Of a DNA stretch of 64,000 nucleotides, positions 18,954 through 28,141 are shown piece after piece. The notes under the pieces were generated by a model. It did no database searches. It saw only the letters and a program-made list of their open reading frames with translations, and was not told the origin of the DNA. The stretch is taken from the NCBI GenBank assembly GCA_001772005.1, contig MERI01000002.1, positions 1-64,000 on the forward strand, in the 5' to 3' direction. Both the position numbers and the translations under genes were made by a program. This DNA is from Betaproteobacteria bacterium RIFCSPLOWO2_12_FULL_62_58 (GTDB taxonomy: Bacteria; Pseudomonadota; Gammaproteobacteria; Burkholderiales; SG8-41). Each line of letters starts with the position of its first letter. Position 1 is the first letter of the stretch.

Positions 18954-19240
18954 TCAGTCGGCTTTTATCCCTGCATCTTTGACGACGCGCGCCCACCTGG
19001 TGGTTTCGCGCTGCAGGTGTGCCGCAAATTCGGCGGGGCTGCTGCCGATCGGGTCGAGTCCCTGGCGCGCCATCTGCTCGCGCACGCCGGGCACGCGCAG
19101 CGTGCTCAGTATCGCGGTGTTGAGCTTGGCGACGACGAACTGCTGCCCGAGCAGCTCACTCAACTTGCTGCCGAGTATGCGCGCGATCGCATCGGTGCCG
19201 CCGCCCGGAACGGTCGCAACAGGCGCTCCTATTGATCCTT
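18954..19240 (-). pseudogene. Internally deleted Bug remnant
   Basis: The frame reads PGGGTDAIARILGSKLSELLGQQFVV and then directly AKLNTAILSTLRVPGVREQ to VVKDAGIKAD. In an intact Bug these pieces are about 200 residues apart. The junction falls in GTCGTC, consistent with a deletion between short repeats. The 5' end runs into a MITE-like repeat, so the signal peptide is also lost. Confidence 0.8.
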
Positions 19241-19436
19241 GCGTAATCGACTAACATGGAAATGTCGTCCTCGTGAAAGCGGGGACCCATACGGCGCATC
19301 ATCATGCGTGATGCCCCCCTCCTAATGCCCCCTCGCCCACTGCGCAGGCTCTCCCCCCGCGGGGGGAGGGGATACCCGATGCCTCGGGAATGACACGGCC
19401 TTATTTTGCTGTTAGGCATTGATGCAGGGCTCAGGG
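19229..19436. repeat. MITE-like repeat, family A, diverged copy
   Basis: The left end CTATTGATCCTTGCGTAATCGACTAACA matches the two copies at 45.4 and 58.8 kb almost exactly. The right end TGTTAGGCATTGATGCAGGG is a diverged form of their inverted terminal repeat. The interior shares the GTCGTCCTCG and GGGGACCCATACGGCG segments and adds a GC-rich hairpin. Confidence 0.7.
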
Positions 19437-19548
19437 CGGTAGAATGACCGAATTGAGGGGCGCGAGAAAACCCCCAGCCCGACCCTAAATGGTCTCTTCT
19501 GATACAACCGGCGCAGCACGCCGGCAGACAACGAGAGGGAAATCAGGT

Positions 19549-20631
19549 ATGGAATCAAAGAATGCCGCGCACCCGGCTTTTGCCTATGTCGGATGCTTCA
19601 CCACCGAAAAACGCAAAGCCCGCGGCAAAGGCATCGCCGTGTACCGCATCGATCAGTCAACCGGCACCTGGACGCTGGTTGAAGCGTACGATGCCATTCC
19701 GAACCCGCATTTCTTGACATTGGATCACACGCAGAAGTTTCTCTACTCGGCCCACGGCGACAGCTCGGAAATCGGCGCATACGCGATCGACAAGCAAACC
19801 GGCAAGCTGACGTTGCTGAATAAGCAGCCGACCGGCGGCGACAATTCATCGCACCTGGTGCCTGACTCGAGCAACCGTTACATCGTCCTCGCCAATGGCC
19901 CCGGCGTGGCGGTTTTCCCGATCAATAAAGATGGCTCGCTGGCCCCGTTCAGCGACAAGGCCATTCCGCCGGGCGAACCCGGGCCGTACCGCAGGGAACA
20001 ACAAGGCCCGCACCCTCATCAAGCTCCGTTCGACCTGACCGGCCGCTTTGTCGTGGTGCCCGACAAAGGGCTGGACAAGGTGCATGTATACCGGTTTGAT
20101 GCTTCAAGCGGCAAGCTCGTGGCCGGCGACCCGCCATTCGTCAAGAGCCGTTATGGCGCGGCGCCCCGCCACGTGAGTTTCCATCCCCGCAAGCCTTACG
20201 CCTATGTCGTCAATGAGCTGGATTCCACCGTCACCGCCTATCACTGGAATTCCGAACGCGGCGAGCTCAAGCCTTTCCAGATCATCCCCACGACGCCGAC
20301 CACCTACACCGGCGACAATACCGGTGCTGAAATCGCCGTCGCGCCGGCGGGAAATTTCGTGTACGCATCGAACCGCGGGCACGACAGCATCGTGATTTTC
20401 TCCGTGAACCAGGCCAGCGGCATGCTCGATCATATCGGCTGGGAATCGGTCCAGGGCAAGAAGCCCCGCTTCTTCGGCCTCGATCCGGGCGGAAGCCATC
20501 TCTACGCGGCGAACGAGAACAGTCACACCATCGTTGCCTTTCGGGTCAATCGCGAAACCGGCAAGCTCACGCCGACCGGCCAGATTGTGGAAACCGGAAG
20601 CCCCTCGTGCATCGTTTTCGCAACGCAGTGA
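19549..20631 (+). CDS. Lactonase family protein (seven-bladed propeller, YbhE/PGL-like)
   Basis: The ATG giving MESKNAAHPAFAYVG has GAGAGGGAAATCAGG upstream and yields 360 aa. Repeats of the kind GIAVYRIDQSTGTWTLVE, IGAYAIDKQTGKLTLL, VHVYRFDASSGKLV and IVAFRVNRETGKLTPTG mark the successive blades of the 6-phosphogluconolactonase (YbhE) type propeller. The conserved end motif GSPSCIVF is present. There is no signal peptide. Members hydrolyse sugar lactones or muconolactones; many have no known substrate. The stop lies 8 bp before the next Bug start, so the two genes are probably co-transcribed. Confidence 0.93.
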   Translation: MESKNAAHPAFAYVGCFTTEKRKARGKGIAVYRIDQSTGTWTLVEAYDAIPNPHFLTLDHTQKFLYSAHGDSSEIGAYAIDKQTGKLTLLNKQPTGGDNSSHLVPDSSNRYIVLANGPGVAVFPINKDGSLAPFSDKAIPPGEPGPYRREQQGPHPHQAPFDLTGRFVVVPDKGLDKVHVYRFDASSGKLVAGDPPFVKSRYGAAPRHVSFHPRKPYAYVVNELDSTVTAYHWNSERGELKPFQIIPTTPTTYTGDNTGAEIAVAPAGNFVYASNRGHDSIVIFSVNQASGMLDHIGWESVQGKKPRFFGLDPGGSHLYAANENSHTIVAFRVNRETGKLTPTGQIVETGSPSCIVFATQ

Positions 20632-20638
20632 GGAACGA

Positions 20639-21673
20639 GTGTCCCTATCCAGCAAACCATTTTTTTGCCGGTCGTGCGCGATGATGCATTTGCTCGCCCG
20701 GCATGTCCTCGTCGCAGTGACTGTCGCCGGCGCCGCTGCAAGCGCTGCGTCGGAGCCGAATCCGCGCGCATCTAAACCAAGCTACCCTTCCAAGCCGATC
20801 AGGATGCTGGTCGGTTTCAGTCCTGGCGGAGCAACCGATGTCGTGGCCCGGATCATCGGAAAAAAACTCTCCGAGACCTGGAACCAGCAGATCGTTATCG
20901 ATAACCGTCCCGGTGCGGGAGGTCTCGTGGCCTTCGAGATCGCGGCCAAGGCGAATCCGGACGGATACACGCTGCTCGCCACCAGCCCGAGCTTCGCGAT
21001 CCAGCCAAGCATCGCTGGAAAGTTGCCTTTTGACCCGGTCCGCGACTTCGCGCCGATCACGCAGGCGTCTTCGGCGCCCTATCTGCTCGTGCTGAATCCG
21101 GGGGTCGCAGCAAAGTCGGTCAAGGAGTTGATAGACCTTGCGAACGCGAATCCCGGTAAGCTCAACTACGCTTCGGGCGGCATCGGCAGCGCCCAACACC
21201 TTACCGCCGAGCTGTTCAGGATCATGGCCGGCATCAATATCGTGCATGTTCCTTACAAGGGCGCCGTCAATATACCCGACCTGATCGCGGGCCGCGTCCA
21301 GATGTTGTTCAGCGGACTGCCCCAGGCGTTGCCCCATGTACAAGGTGGCCGCCTGCGTGCAGTGGCGGTAACGACCCCCTCACGCTCGTCGGTCGTGCCC
21401 GACGTTCCCACGGTCGCGGAAGCGGGCGTTCCTGGTTTCGAAGTGACGGTTTGGTACGGCATTCTGGCGACGGGCCGCACGCCCGGGCAAATCATCAACA
21501 AGCTGAACGTGGAAATCGTGAAGGTGCTTCAGTCGGCCGATGTGCGCCAGCAACTCACCAGCCTGGGACTCGAGCCGGTCGGAAACGCGCCCGGGCAGTT
21601 CGGCACGAAAATCCGGGCAGAGATATCGCAATGGGCGCAGGTGGTCAAGCGGGCGGGCATCCGGCCTGAATGA
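20639..21673 (+). CDS. Bug-family (TctC-like) periplasmic substrate-binding protein
   Basis: The start is uncertain. A GTG 8 bp after the lactonase stop has AGGA before it, while an ATG at 20681 (MMHLLARHVLVAVTVAG) gives a neater signal peptide but lacks a ribosome binding site. The mature protein has YPSKPIRMLVGFSPGGATDVVARIIGKKLSETW, QQIVIDNRPGAGG, NPDGYTLLATS, HVPYKGAVNIPDLI and the ending VVKRAGIRPE. Tight spacing suggests an operon with the lactonase, which hints at uptake of a lactone-derived acid. Confidence 0.93.
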   Translation: MSLSSKPFFCRSCAMMHLLARHVLVAVTVAGAAASAASEPNPRASKPSYPSKPIRMLVGFSPGGATDVVARIIGKKLSETWNQQIVIDNRPGAGGLVAFEIAAKANPDGYTLLATSPSFAIQPSIAGKLPFDPVRDFAPITQASSAPYLLVLNPGVAAKSVKELIDLANANPGKLNYASGGIGSAQHLTAELFRIMAGINIVHVPYKGAVNIPDLIAGRVQMLFSGLPQALPHVQGGRLRAVAVTTPSRSSVVPDVPTVAEAGVPGFEVTVWYGILATGRTPGQIINKLNVEIVKVLQSADVRQQLTSLGLEPVGNAPGQFGTKIRAEISQWAQVVKRAGIRPE

Positions 21674-21818
21674 CCGCGAGAGATGTGCGGCCGCGATATC
21701 CTGTTCGATAGACGATACCGCGCCGGCGAAAGTCGGCGATGCGTCTATTCCCCGGGTTCCTTCGCGGCCGTACGAATTGTGAGAAAATCGCACCGGCTCG
21801 AACCACACCAAGGTTTCC

Positions 21819-23009
21819 ATGCAGCTGCCGCTCGAAGATGTCAAGGTGCTCGACCTGAGCCACGCGCTCGCGGGACCGTTCTGCTCCACCATGCTGGCCG
21901 ATTTCGGCGCGCAGGTGATCAAGCTCGAACCGCCCGGCGCGGGCGACATTGCGCGCACCTGGGGCGCGCCCATGCCGGGTGTGGATCACGCCTATTTCGT
22001 GACCCTTCATCGCAACAAGCGAGGTATCGTTGTCGACCTCAAGCACCCGCAGGGCAAGGCGTTGTTCTTCCGCCTGGTCGAGCGCTGCGACATCGTGCTG
22101 GAGAACTATCGCGTCGGCGCGCTGGCCCGGCTCGGGCTCGGCTACGAAGCGGCACGCAAACGCAATCCCGGCATCATCTACTGCTCCGTTTCCGGATTTG
22201 GCCAGGACGGCCCGTACCGCGACCGCGCCGCGCTCGATCTCATTCTGCAGGCCGAGAGCGGCATGATCAGCGTCACCGGCGAGGCGGGCGGCAGCGGCGT
22301 GCGTGCCGGGGTCTCGATCGCCGATCTGACGGCCGGGATGAACGCCGCCTACGGCATCATGCTTGCACTCAGGGTGAAGGAGCGCACAGGCGAGGGGCAG
22401 GCGGTCGACATCTCGATGCTGGAAGGGCAGCTCGCGCTGCTCGGCACGACCTTCGGCAACTATTTCGCGGACGGCGTCATCCCCAAGCCTCTCGGCACCG
22501 CTTACGCCGCTGTGGTCCCCTACCAGACCTTTCACACCAGGACGCGGGACCTTGCGCTGGCGATCGCCGGGCAAAAGATCTGGAAGAACTTTTGTCCGGT
22601 CATTGGCTGCCCCGAGCTGACGGATGATCCGCGCTATCGCGACGTTCCGGACCGGGCCCGCAACCGCGACAGTCTGATCCCGAAGTTGCAACAGGTATTT
22701 CTCACGCGCACTTATGAGGAGTGGGAAGCACTGCTGCTGGCGAACGACATCCCCGTGGGCGCCATCAATAATCTCGCCCAGGTCGTCGAGCACCCCCAGG
22801 TCAAGGCGCGGGGCGCGCTGGTCGAGATCGACCACCCGCAGGCGGGCAAGCTGCGCATGGTGGGCACGCCCGTGCGTCTTTCCAAAACGCCAGGCACGGT
22901 AAACACGCCGGCGCCGGCGCTTGGCCAGCATACCGAGGAGGTGTTGCGGGACGTGCTCGGTATGAACGCCGACGAGATCGCTGCGCTCAGCGCTGCCGGA
23001 GTGATCTGA
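21819..23009 (+). CDS. CaiB/BaiF (family III) CoA-transferase
   Basis: The 396-aa protein has the family III N-terminus VLDLSHALAGPFCSTMLADFGAQVIKLEPP and the nucleotide-binding NKRGIVVDLKHPQGK. The catalytic Asp is expected in GVSIADLTAGM. Other landmarks are YCSVSGFGQDGPY and GEGQAVDISMLE. It transfers CoA between acids by an ordered mechanism (formyl-, succinyl- or carnitinyl-CoA are known donors). No signal peptide is seen, so it is cytosolic. It lies 145 bp after a Bug gene on the same strand, which suits activation of an imported acid. Confidence 0.94.
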   Translation: MQLPLEDVKVLDLSHALAGPFCSTMLADFGAQVIKLEPPGAGDIARTWGAPMPGVDHAYFVTLHRNKRGIVVDLKHPQGKALFFRLVERCDIVLENYRVGALARLGLGYEAARKRNPGIIYCSVSGFGQDGPYRDRAALDLILQAESGMISVTGEAGGSGVRAGVSIADLTAGMNAAYGIMLALRVKERTGEGQAVDISMLEGQLALLGTTFGNYFADGVIPKPLGTAYAAVVPYQTFHTRTRDLALAIAGQKIWKNFCPVIGCPELTDDPRYRDVPDRARNRDSLIPKLQQVFLTRTYEEWEALLLANDIPVGAINNLAQVVEHPQVKARGALVEIDHPQAGKLRMVGTPVRLSKTPGTVNTPAPALGQHTEEVLRDVLGMNADEIAALSAAGVI

Positions 23010-23183
23010 GCCGTCGGGGTCAGACTCGACTTTCCGGCGAATGCCTGACATGGTTCCATTCGCCCATGTTATCGTTGGCGCAGGCGCAGCCTGGAAGAAT
23101 TCGATGACGCGGGCCGGTTGCTTTTCCTCCCGCGGCAATTTACCGGGCCCGCAGCGCTCCGCAGTCCACTTGAGGAACACACC

Positions 23184-23627
23184 ATGCCAAGAGTCCTGAT
23201 CGTACACGGCGCCGGGATGAACATGCGCGGGAAAGCGCAGATCGATATCTTCGGCACCATGACCTTGCCGGAGTACGACGAGCATATCCGCAAGTATGCG
23301 TCGGAGCTGGGCGTCGAGGTCGAGATTTTCCACTCGAATGTCGAGGGCGAGGTCATCAACAAATTCTACCAGGCGCATGACCGCGGGGTGGACGCGGCGA
23401 TCATCAATCCCGCGGGCTACACCACCGGCCACCCTGCCCTGATGGCCGCGATCGGCCAGGTGCGTTTCCCGACCATCGAACTCCATATCTCGAATCCCGC
23501 ACGGCGCGGCAGAGAGTCGGAGATCGCGCACGTGAGTCGCGGCGTGGTGACCGGCTTCGGCATTTTCGGGTATTACCTCGCATTGCGCGGCATCAAGGAT
23601 ATGCTGGCTGCCGGCAAGAAGCCGTAA
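23184..23627 (+). CDS. AroQ-fold protein (type II dehydroquinase-like) with altered active site
   Basis: The 147-aa length and layout match type II 3-dehydroquinate dehydratase: VLIVHGAGMNMRGK at the N-terminus, AAIINPAGYTT in place of NPGAYTHTS, and IELHISNPARRG in place of EVHLSN(I/P)HAREE. In the first catalytic loop the Arg and the catalytic Tyr (R-x-P-x-x-Y-G in the family) are replaced by KAQIDIFG, so Phe stands where Tyr is needed. The His in ELHISN is kept. It is therefore unlikely to be the shikimate-pathway enzyme and may have a new dehydratase or binding role. It follows a CoA-transferase on the same strand. Confidence 0.85.
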   Translation: MPRVLIVHGAGMNMRGKAQIDIFGTMTLPEYDEHIRKYASELGVEVEIFHSNVEGEVINKFYQAHDRGVDAAIINPAGYTTGHPALMAAIGQVRFPTIELHISNPARRGRESEIAHVSRGVVTGFGIFGYYLALRGIKDMLAAGKKP

Positions 23628-23709
23628 GCGGTGAGCGGTGAAGGATGAACAAGTAATCCGGGACAGCTCACGCAATGGGGACGGGTCAGGTTATCGAAAG
23701 AGGATAATC

Positions 23710-24753
23710 ATGAATGCGAACGGCAGGCTGGCGCGCTGGCTGGCAGTTGTCGCGCTGCTCGCGGTTTTGATCGCCGGATGCGTCCAGTTGCGGGAGATTT
23801 TTATGCCGTCGGCCCCCGGTGTGACCGATGAGTGGGCGGCGCTCCTGGACGAGATCCGGACGTTCGAGCGCCGTATCGGCTTCCGGGAAACGGACAACTT
23901 TTTCGATCTCTCCCATGAACAGGAGGCGTTTCCCTTCTGCGGCTACGCGTCGCGCTTCTACCTCCCATACTCCTACGAGGATCCGGCGATCCGGTGGCTC
24001 GAGTCGGTGACGGAACAGGAATGCCGCGAGCTCGCCCACTACGCCGACGCCTATTTCGGCGCGGTCGAGGCGTTGGGCGAATCCGGAACCCCGGTAACCC
24101 CCGCCATGATCACCGGCAAACTGGACCGCTTCCTCTACCTCGTCATGCACGAGGATTGCCACGATCAGTTCGACCTCCCGTACGGCATCGAGGAGGCGCT
24201 CTGCAATCTCATTGCCTACAAGGCGATGGCCGTATTCAGCGAGGAAAAATTCGGGTCTTACGCCCGCGATAACAGGGCGATCCGGCGCTACGCCGACGCG
24301 CAGTCCAGGCTCACTCGCGCGACAATAAGCTACTACGAACAGCTCGCGACGCTGTATGCGCGCCACGAGCGCGCGGAAATCTCATCAGACGTGCTCCTGC
24401 GGGAGCGCACCGCGATCTTCAAAAAAGCGGAACGGGCGCTCGCCTGGACGCGGGGTGAGCTGAACAACGTGGGCATCGCCAGCGACATGACGTATAGCCG
24501 TCATTACCCGTTCCTGGAAAGCGTGTTCGAGGCGCTGGGGCGCGACCTGGCGCGGACCGTCGCGTTCTTCAGGCACGTGGACCAGATCAAGCCATCGGGC
24601 GCGGCCGTCATGAAGCGGCACCACATTGCCACCGAAAAGAGCCTGGAATTCATTCGCGCGTACGAGGCGGCGGTGGCGGAGACGATCAAGAAGGCGCTCG
24701 CGGAGTCAAGAGCGGGTGGGACAGACCACGCGCGATTGTCCACGCTTCGTTAG
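23710..24753 (+). CDS. Lipoprotein with HExxH motif, putative metallopeptidase
   Basis: The 347-aa product begins with a lipoprotein signal (LLAVLIAGC, lipobox Cys near residue 22). A zincin motif HEDCH lies in FLYLVMHEDCHDQF and is followed by LPYGIEEALCNLIAYKAM, where a Glu could be a third zinc ligand. The rest is rich in charged helices. This resembles predicted membrane-anchored aminopeptidases, but I cannot name the family with confidence. Its start is 80 bp after the AroQ-like gene, and its end overlaps the convergent propeller gene by 4 bp. Confidence 0.75.
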   Translation: MNANGRLARWLAVVALLAVLIAGCVQLREIFMPSAPGVTDEWAALLDEIRTFERRIGFRETDNFFDLSHEQEAFPFCGYASRFYLPYSYEDPAIRWLESVTEQECRELAHYADAYFGAVEALGESGTPVTPAMITGKLDRFLYLVMHEDCHDQFDLPYGIEEALCNLIAYKAMAVFSEEKFGSYARDNRAIRRYADAQSRLTRATISYYEQLATLYARHERAEISSDVLLRERTAIFKKAERALAWTRGELNNVGIASDMTYSRHYPFLESVFEALGRDLARTVAFFRHVDQIKPSGAAVMKRHHIATEKSLEFIRAYEAAVAETIKKALAESRAGGTDHARLSTLR

Positions 24754-25802
24754 CGCATCAGCCTGAACTTCTGGACCCTCCGGCCCCAGTTGGTATCGGC
24801 AACATAAATGTTGCCCTTGGAATCGACGGCCAGGCTGTGCCCATGCGTGAAATTACCCAGTTGGTGTCCCGGGCGGCCGAAGCTCGAAATGATTTTCCCG
24901 CTCGCATGGTCGAGGATGTGAACCTGCTCGTTGCGCCCGTTCATCACGTACAGGTACTTCTGTTTCGGATCCGGGGAAAATCCCGTCCACCAGGCCGTGC
25001 CGCGCTTGTCCGGTAGCGTTGCAGTCCCGGTCCGTACCCAGATGTTGCGCTTGAAGGTGCCCATCTTGTCGAACACCTGGACGCGATCGCCCTGCCGGTC
25101 GCCCACGTACACCAGGCCGGCGTTGCTGATGGCAACGCTGTGCACGACTTCCGCAAACGCGCCGCCGGCGCCGGCCTCCATTTCCTCCTGCGTTGCCTGC
25201 CGCCCCCATTGCCGCAGGAATTTTCCGTTGCGATCGAAGACCACCACGCGCCGGTTGCCGTAACCGTCGGCGAAGTAAACATCACCGTTTTCCGGATCGC
25301 ATGCGACGCCTGCCGGCTTGTTGAGCCGATCCTGGCCCGCGTTCAGGTTCTTGCTCTTCTTGGCGCCATCCTCCGTATCGAACACGCCCTTCTTGCCGAT
25401 CTGCAGCAGGAGTTTCCCGTCGTAGGTATATTTCTGCACCATGCCGTCGCCGTTGGCGGTTAACCAGACGTTGTTTTCTCTGTCGACGGCGCAACTGTGA
25501 GGCGTCGATGGAAGCACGTCCCAATCGCCCCACGAATCGATCATGTTGCCCTCCAGATCGAAGATCATCACCGCCGGCGCCCGGATGCAGGTTTCCTTCT
25601 CCTCCTCCGTGATATCGCCCCGGTTTACTATGAGCACATGGTCGTTGTGGTCCACGCACACGCAGGCGAGCTGTCCGGTGATCCATCCTTCGGGCAATGG
25701 CTTGGGCCACCACGGATCGATTTCGAACCGCGGCACCGCGGGCGCCGGCACAACAGCGTGCGCTGCGGAGGCCGCAGTCGGGGTGATAGAGTCGGTCTTC
25801 AT
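24750..25802 (-). CDS. NHL-repeat six-bladed beta-propeller protein
   Basis: The ATG giving MKTDSITPTAASA is preceded by GGAGGGAGACAGT, so I shortened the track ORF to 350 aa. NHL-type blades recur: HSCAVDRENNVWLTANGDG, PAGVACDPENGDVYFADGYGNRRVVVFD, HSVAISNAGLVYVGDRQGDRVQVFD and HSLAVDSKGNIYVADTNWGRRVQKF. The opening FEIDPWWPKPLPEGW is typical of a subgroup common in proteobacterial catabolic islands. Similarity to peptidyl-alpha-hydroxyglycine lyase folds is expected, but activity is unknown. No clear signal peptide is present. A Bug gene lies directly upstream on the same strand. Confidence 0.9.
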   Translation of the reverse strand: MKTDSITPTAASAAHAVVPAPAVPRFEIDPWWPKPLPEGWITGQLACVCVDHNDHVLIVNRGDITEEEKETCIRAPAVMIFDLEGNMIDSWGDWDVLPSTPHSCAVDRENNVWLTANGDGMVQKYTYDGKLLLQIGKKGVFDTEDGAKKSKNLNAGQDRLNKPAGVACDPENGDVYFADGYGNRRVVVFDRNGKFLRQWGRQATQEEMEAGAGGAFAEVVHSVAISNAGLVYVGDRQGDRVQVFDKMGTFKRNIWVRTGTATLPDKRGTAWWTGFSPDPKQKYLYVMNGRNEQVHILDHASGKIISSFGRPGHQLGNFTHGHSLAVDSKGNIYVADTNWGRRVQKFRLMR

Positions 25803-25845
25803 ACTGTCTCCCTCCTGGTCGGTTAAAGGAAAATGCAGAAGCGCC

Positions 25846-26835
25846 TTACTCCAGCTTGATCCCGGCGGTCTGGATGACTTTCGCGGTGCGCGCCATGTCG
25901 GTCTTGATGAAGCGTGCGAACGCCTCCGGCGTGCTCGTGCGGATGTCAAAACCAATCGCGGTAAAGCGCTCTCTGAGGTCCGGCGCGGCGAGCGCGGCGA
26001 TGGTTTCCTTGTTGAGCTTGTCCACAATCGGCCGCGGCGTGCCGGCACGCGTCACCACGCCGAACCAGGTGCCGCCCTCGTAGCCTTTGAGCCCGGCCTC
26101 GCCGGCCGCGGGAATGTCAGGCCAGTTCGGGAGCCGCTTCTCGGCGCAAACCGCAAGGATCTTTGCCTTGCCGCTTTTCATGTGCGGCAGCACGGTCGCA
26201 ATGCCCGTGATAATGAGCTGCGTCTGGCCTCCGAGCGTGCCGGTCATCGCCGGTCCGGATCCCTTGTACGGCACGTGCAGGAGTTTGATGCCCGCCATCG
26301 ACTCGAGCAGCGCGCCGGCGAGGTGATTGGTCGAAACCGTCCCCGGCGTGCCGTACGTGATGGTTCCCGGCCTGGCTTTGGCGAGCGCGATGAGCTCCGT
26401 GATCGAATTCGCCGCCACCGAGGGATGGGCGGCGATCACGTACGGGAAATAGACGGCGGGCGTGATCGGCGCAAAATCGCGCACGGTGTCATACGGGAGC
26501 TTGGGATAAAGCTGCGGGTTGATCGACAAGGTCGTCGCCGTTGCGAGCAACAACGTGTAACCATCGGGGACCGCTCTTGCGACCAGTTCAGCGCCGATGA
26601 TGGTGCTGGCGCCGCCGCGGTTGTCAACGACGACCTGCTGTTCCCAGCGCTCGCTTAGCTTGGCGGCAATTCCGCGCGCCACGATGTCGGTGGTGCCGCC
26701 GGGGGGATAGGGCACGACGAAGCGTACGGGCCTCGCGGGATAAGTGGGCGCCGATTGCGCGTGAGCGGGGAGCAACGTACCCGCGCTGAGCGCCGCCACA
26801 AGAAGCGCAAAACGTGCTGCTTTTTTCCAGTTCAC
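25846..26835 (-). CDS. Bug-family (TctC-like) periplasmic substrate-binding protein
   Basis: This is a complete 329-aa member with a signal peptide ending LLPAHAQSAP. Landmarks are YPARPVRFVVPYPPGGTTDIVARGIAAKL, QQVVVDNRGGASTIIGAE (Gly replacing Pro in the usual NRPGA), VPDGYTLLLATATT, HVPYKGSGPAM and KVIQTAGIKLE at the end. The NRGGAS loop contributes to ligand contacts in studied Bug proteins, so the ligand may differ from that of its neighbours. The next gene downstream, 43 bp away, is an NHL propeller, and the two are likely co-transcribed. Confidence 0.94.
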   Translation of the reverse strand: MNWKKAARFALLVAALSAGTLLPAHAQSAPTYPARPVRFVVPYPPGGTTDIVARGIAAKLSERWEQQVVVDNRGGASTIIGAELVARAVPDGYTLLLATATTLSINPQLYPKLPYDTVRDFAPITPAVYFPYVIAAHPSVAANSITELIALAKARPGTITYGTPGTVSTNHLAGALLESMAGIKLLHVPYKGSGPAMTGTLGGQTQLIITGIATVLPHMKSGKAKILAVCAEKRLPNWPDIPAAGEAGLKGYEGGTWFGVVTRAGTPRPIVDKLNKETIAALAAPDLRERFTAIGFDIRTSTPEAFARFIKTDMARTAKVIQTAGIKLE

Positions 26836-26946
26836 ATCTCTCCTCGGTAATCCTGGGCTGTGGGCGTGCGACTTCTCGATGTCGATTGCGGCCTCAATGT
26901 TACCACCGCGGCGCAGCCGCTCCTCACGTCCCGGTCGGGGTAAAAG

Positions 26947-27333
26947 TCAGCGAAGACCGGCAGCCCTGGCGACTTTATCCCACTTCGCTACCTCGTTCCT
27001 GAGGAACGCGCCGAATTCAGCCGGGCTTTGGGCCATGGGTCGCGAACCGTCTGCGGTGAGCTTGCTTCCCACCAGGCGCGCCGCGGTGTCATTGCCGCCC
27101 CCCGGCGCGAGCGGCACCAGCAGCCGGATGGGACGAACCGGATATGCCTGCGCGTTCGCCTGGGCGGCATAGTTCACCACCCCCCACGATGCCGCCACGA
27201 GAAGTGACGACAAGAAGTGACGGCGGAGTGTGACGGCAAGAAGTGACGGGAGAAGCTGACGATAAGAAGTGACCGGAAGCAGTGACGAGCGGTACGTCAC
27301 CCTTTCCCTGTCACGCTCTCTCGTCACTTTCAT
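26947..27333 (-). pseudogene. Internally deleted Bug remnant with repeat-encoded N-terminus
   Basis: The 128-aa ORF holds a signal-like hydrophobic stretch, then AYPVRPIRLLVPLAPGGGNDTAARLVGSKL. It jumps to TADGSRPMAQSPAEFGAFL and KWDKVARAAGLR. The central 200 residues that form the binding pocket are missing, but the frame is kept. The residues before the signal peptide (TSYRQLLPSLLAVTLRRHFLSS) are encoded by AAGTGACGG simple repeats that run in from the intergenic region. It is unlikely to bind a ligand. Confidence 0.8.
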
Positions 27334-27354
27334 TCGTCACCTTTTTTCGTCAGA
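27200..27354. repeat. Degenerate GAAGTGACG / GTCACTT simple repeats
   Basis: Units such as GAAGTGACG recur about every 9-16 bp on one side, and TCGTCACTTTC-type complements on the other, giving an overall inverted arrangement. They overlap the start of the Bug remnant. Similar GTCACTC/GTGACGA runs occur at 28.6, 35.1 and 46.6 kb. Confidence 0.6.
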
Positions 27355-28141
27355 TGCTGCGCGTCCTGCCGCCGTCGACATTGATCGCGCATCCGCTGAT
27401 GAGGCCGGCGCGCGCCGAGGCGAGGAAGACGGCGAGGTCCGCCACGGCTTCCGGCGTGATCACTTTGCCGAGCGGGACTTCGCGCAGCAGGTATTTCTCG
27501 GCCTCTTCGGGCGCGGCGCCGCGCTCGCGGGCGGTGATGTTCACGAGCTCGGTCCAGCGCCGGGTCGCCGTCGATCCGGGCGCGATGGCATTGACGGTGA
27601 TGCCGAACGGCCCGAACTCGTTCGCCATCGCCTTCGTCAGGCTCAAGGTCCCGAAGTTGATCGGGCCCGACATCATGGAGTGCGCCTCCGGCTCGCGCCC
27701 GCGCGTGCCGGAGATGTTGATGACCCGCCCCTGATCCGATTGCTTGAGATACGGCAGCGTCTCGCGCGTCATGCGGATGAGACCGAGGGGCTTCACCTTG
27801 AAATAGCGCTCCCATGCATCGTCCGGGATTTCATTGAGCCGGCCGCGGTGTGCGCCGCCGGCGCAATTGACGAGGATATCCACGCCGCCCAATTGGCGGA
27901 CCGCCGCATCGACCGCCGGCTTGATGGTGCCGGGCTGCTCGAAATCGAGCCGGACAACGACGACCTGCAAATCGGCATGCCGCGCGCTTATTTCACGGGC
28001 TGCCTCGGCGCAGCGTTTCTCGTCGCGTCCGAAAAGAGCGAGGTTGACGCCTTCGTCCGCGAACGCGAGAGCGATCGCCCGCCCGATGCCCCGGCTCGCG
28101 CCAGATATGAGTGCCTTACGATTTTTCAGTCCGAGTTCCAT
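27350..28141 (-). CDS. SDR family oxidoreductase lacking the usual YxxxK
   Basis: The 263-aa protein has the Rossmann signature ALISGASRGIGRAIALAFA, an NCAGG in place of NNAG, and a normal C-terminal INVDGG. The region that should carry YxxxK reads HSMMSGPINFGTLSLTKAM; aligned on LTKA, the Tyr and Lys positions are Ser and Asn. The second SDR in this window has the same change. Such proteins may use other catalytic residues, or may act as dehydratases or isomerases rather than as alcohol dehydrogenases. NAD(P) specificity is not clear. It is cytosolic and apparently not in an operon. Confidence 0.88.
   Translation of the reverse strand: MELGLKNRKALISGASRGIGRAIALAFADEGVNLALFGRDEKRCAEAAREISARHADLQVVVVRLDFEQPGTIKPAVDAAVRQLGGVDILVNCAGGAHRGRLNEIPDDAWERYFKVKPLGLIRMTRETLPYLKQSDQGRVINISGTRGREPEAHSMMSGPINFGTLSLTKAMANEFGPFGITVNAIAPGSTATRRWTELVNITARERGAAPEEAEKYLLREVPLGKVITPEAVADLAVFLASARAGLISGCAINVDGGRTRSI

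Noticed and set aside
21645-23675. 676-aa minus-strand ORF
   Set aside because: Spans the antisense of a Bug end, the CaiB/BaiF gene and the AroQ-like gene; it is a composition artefact.
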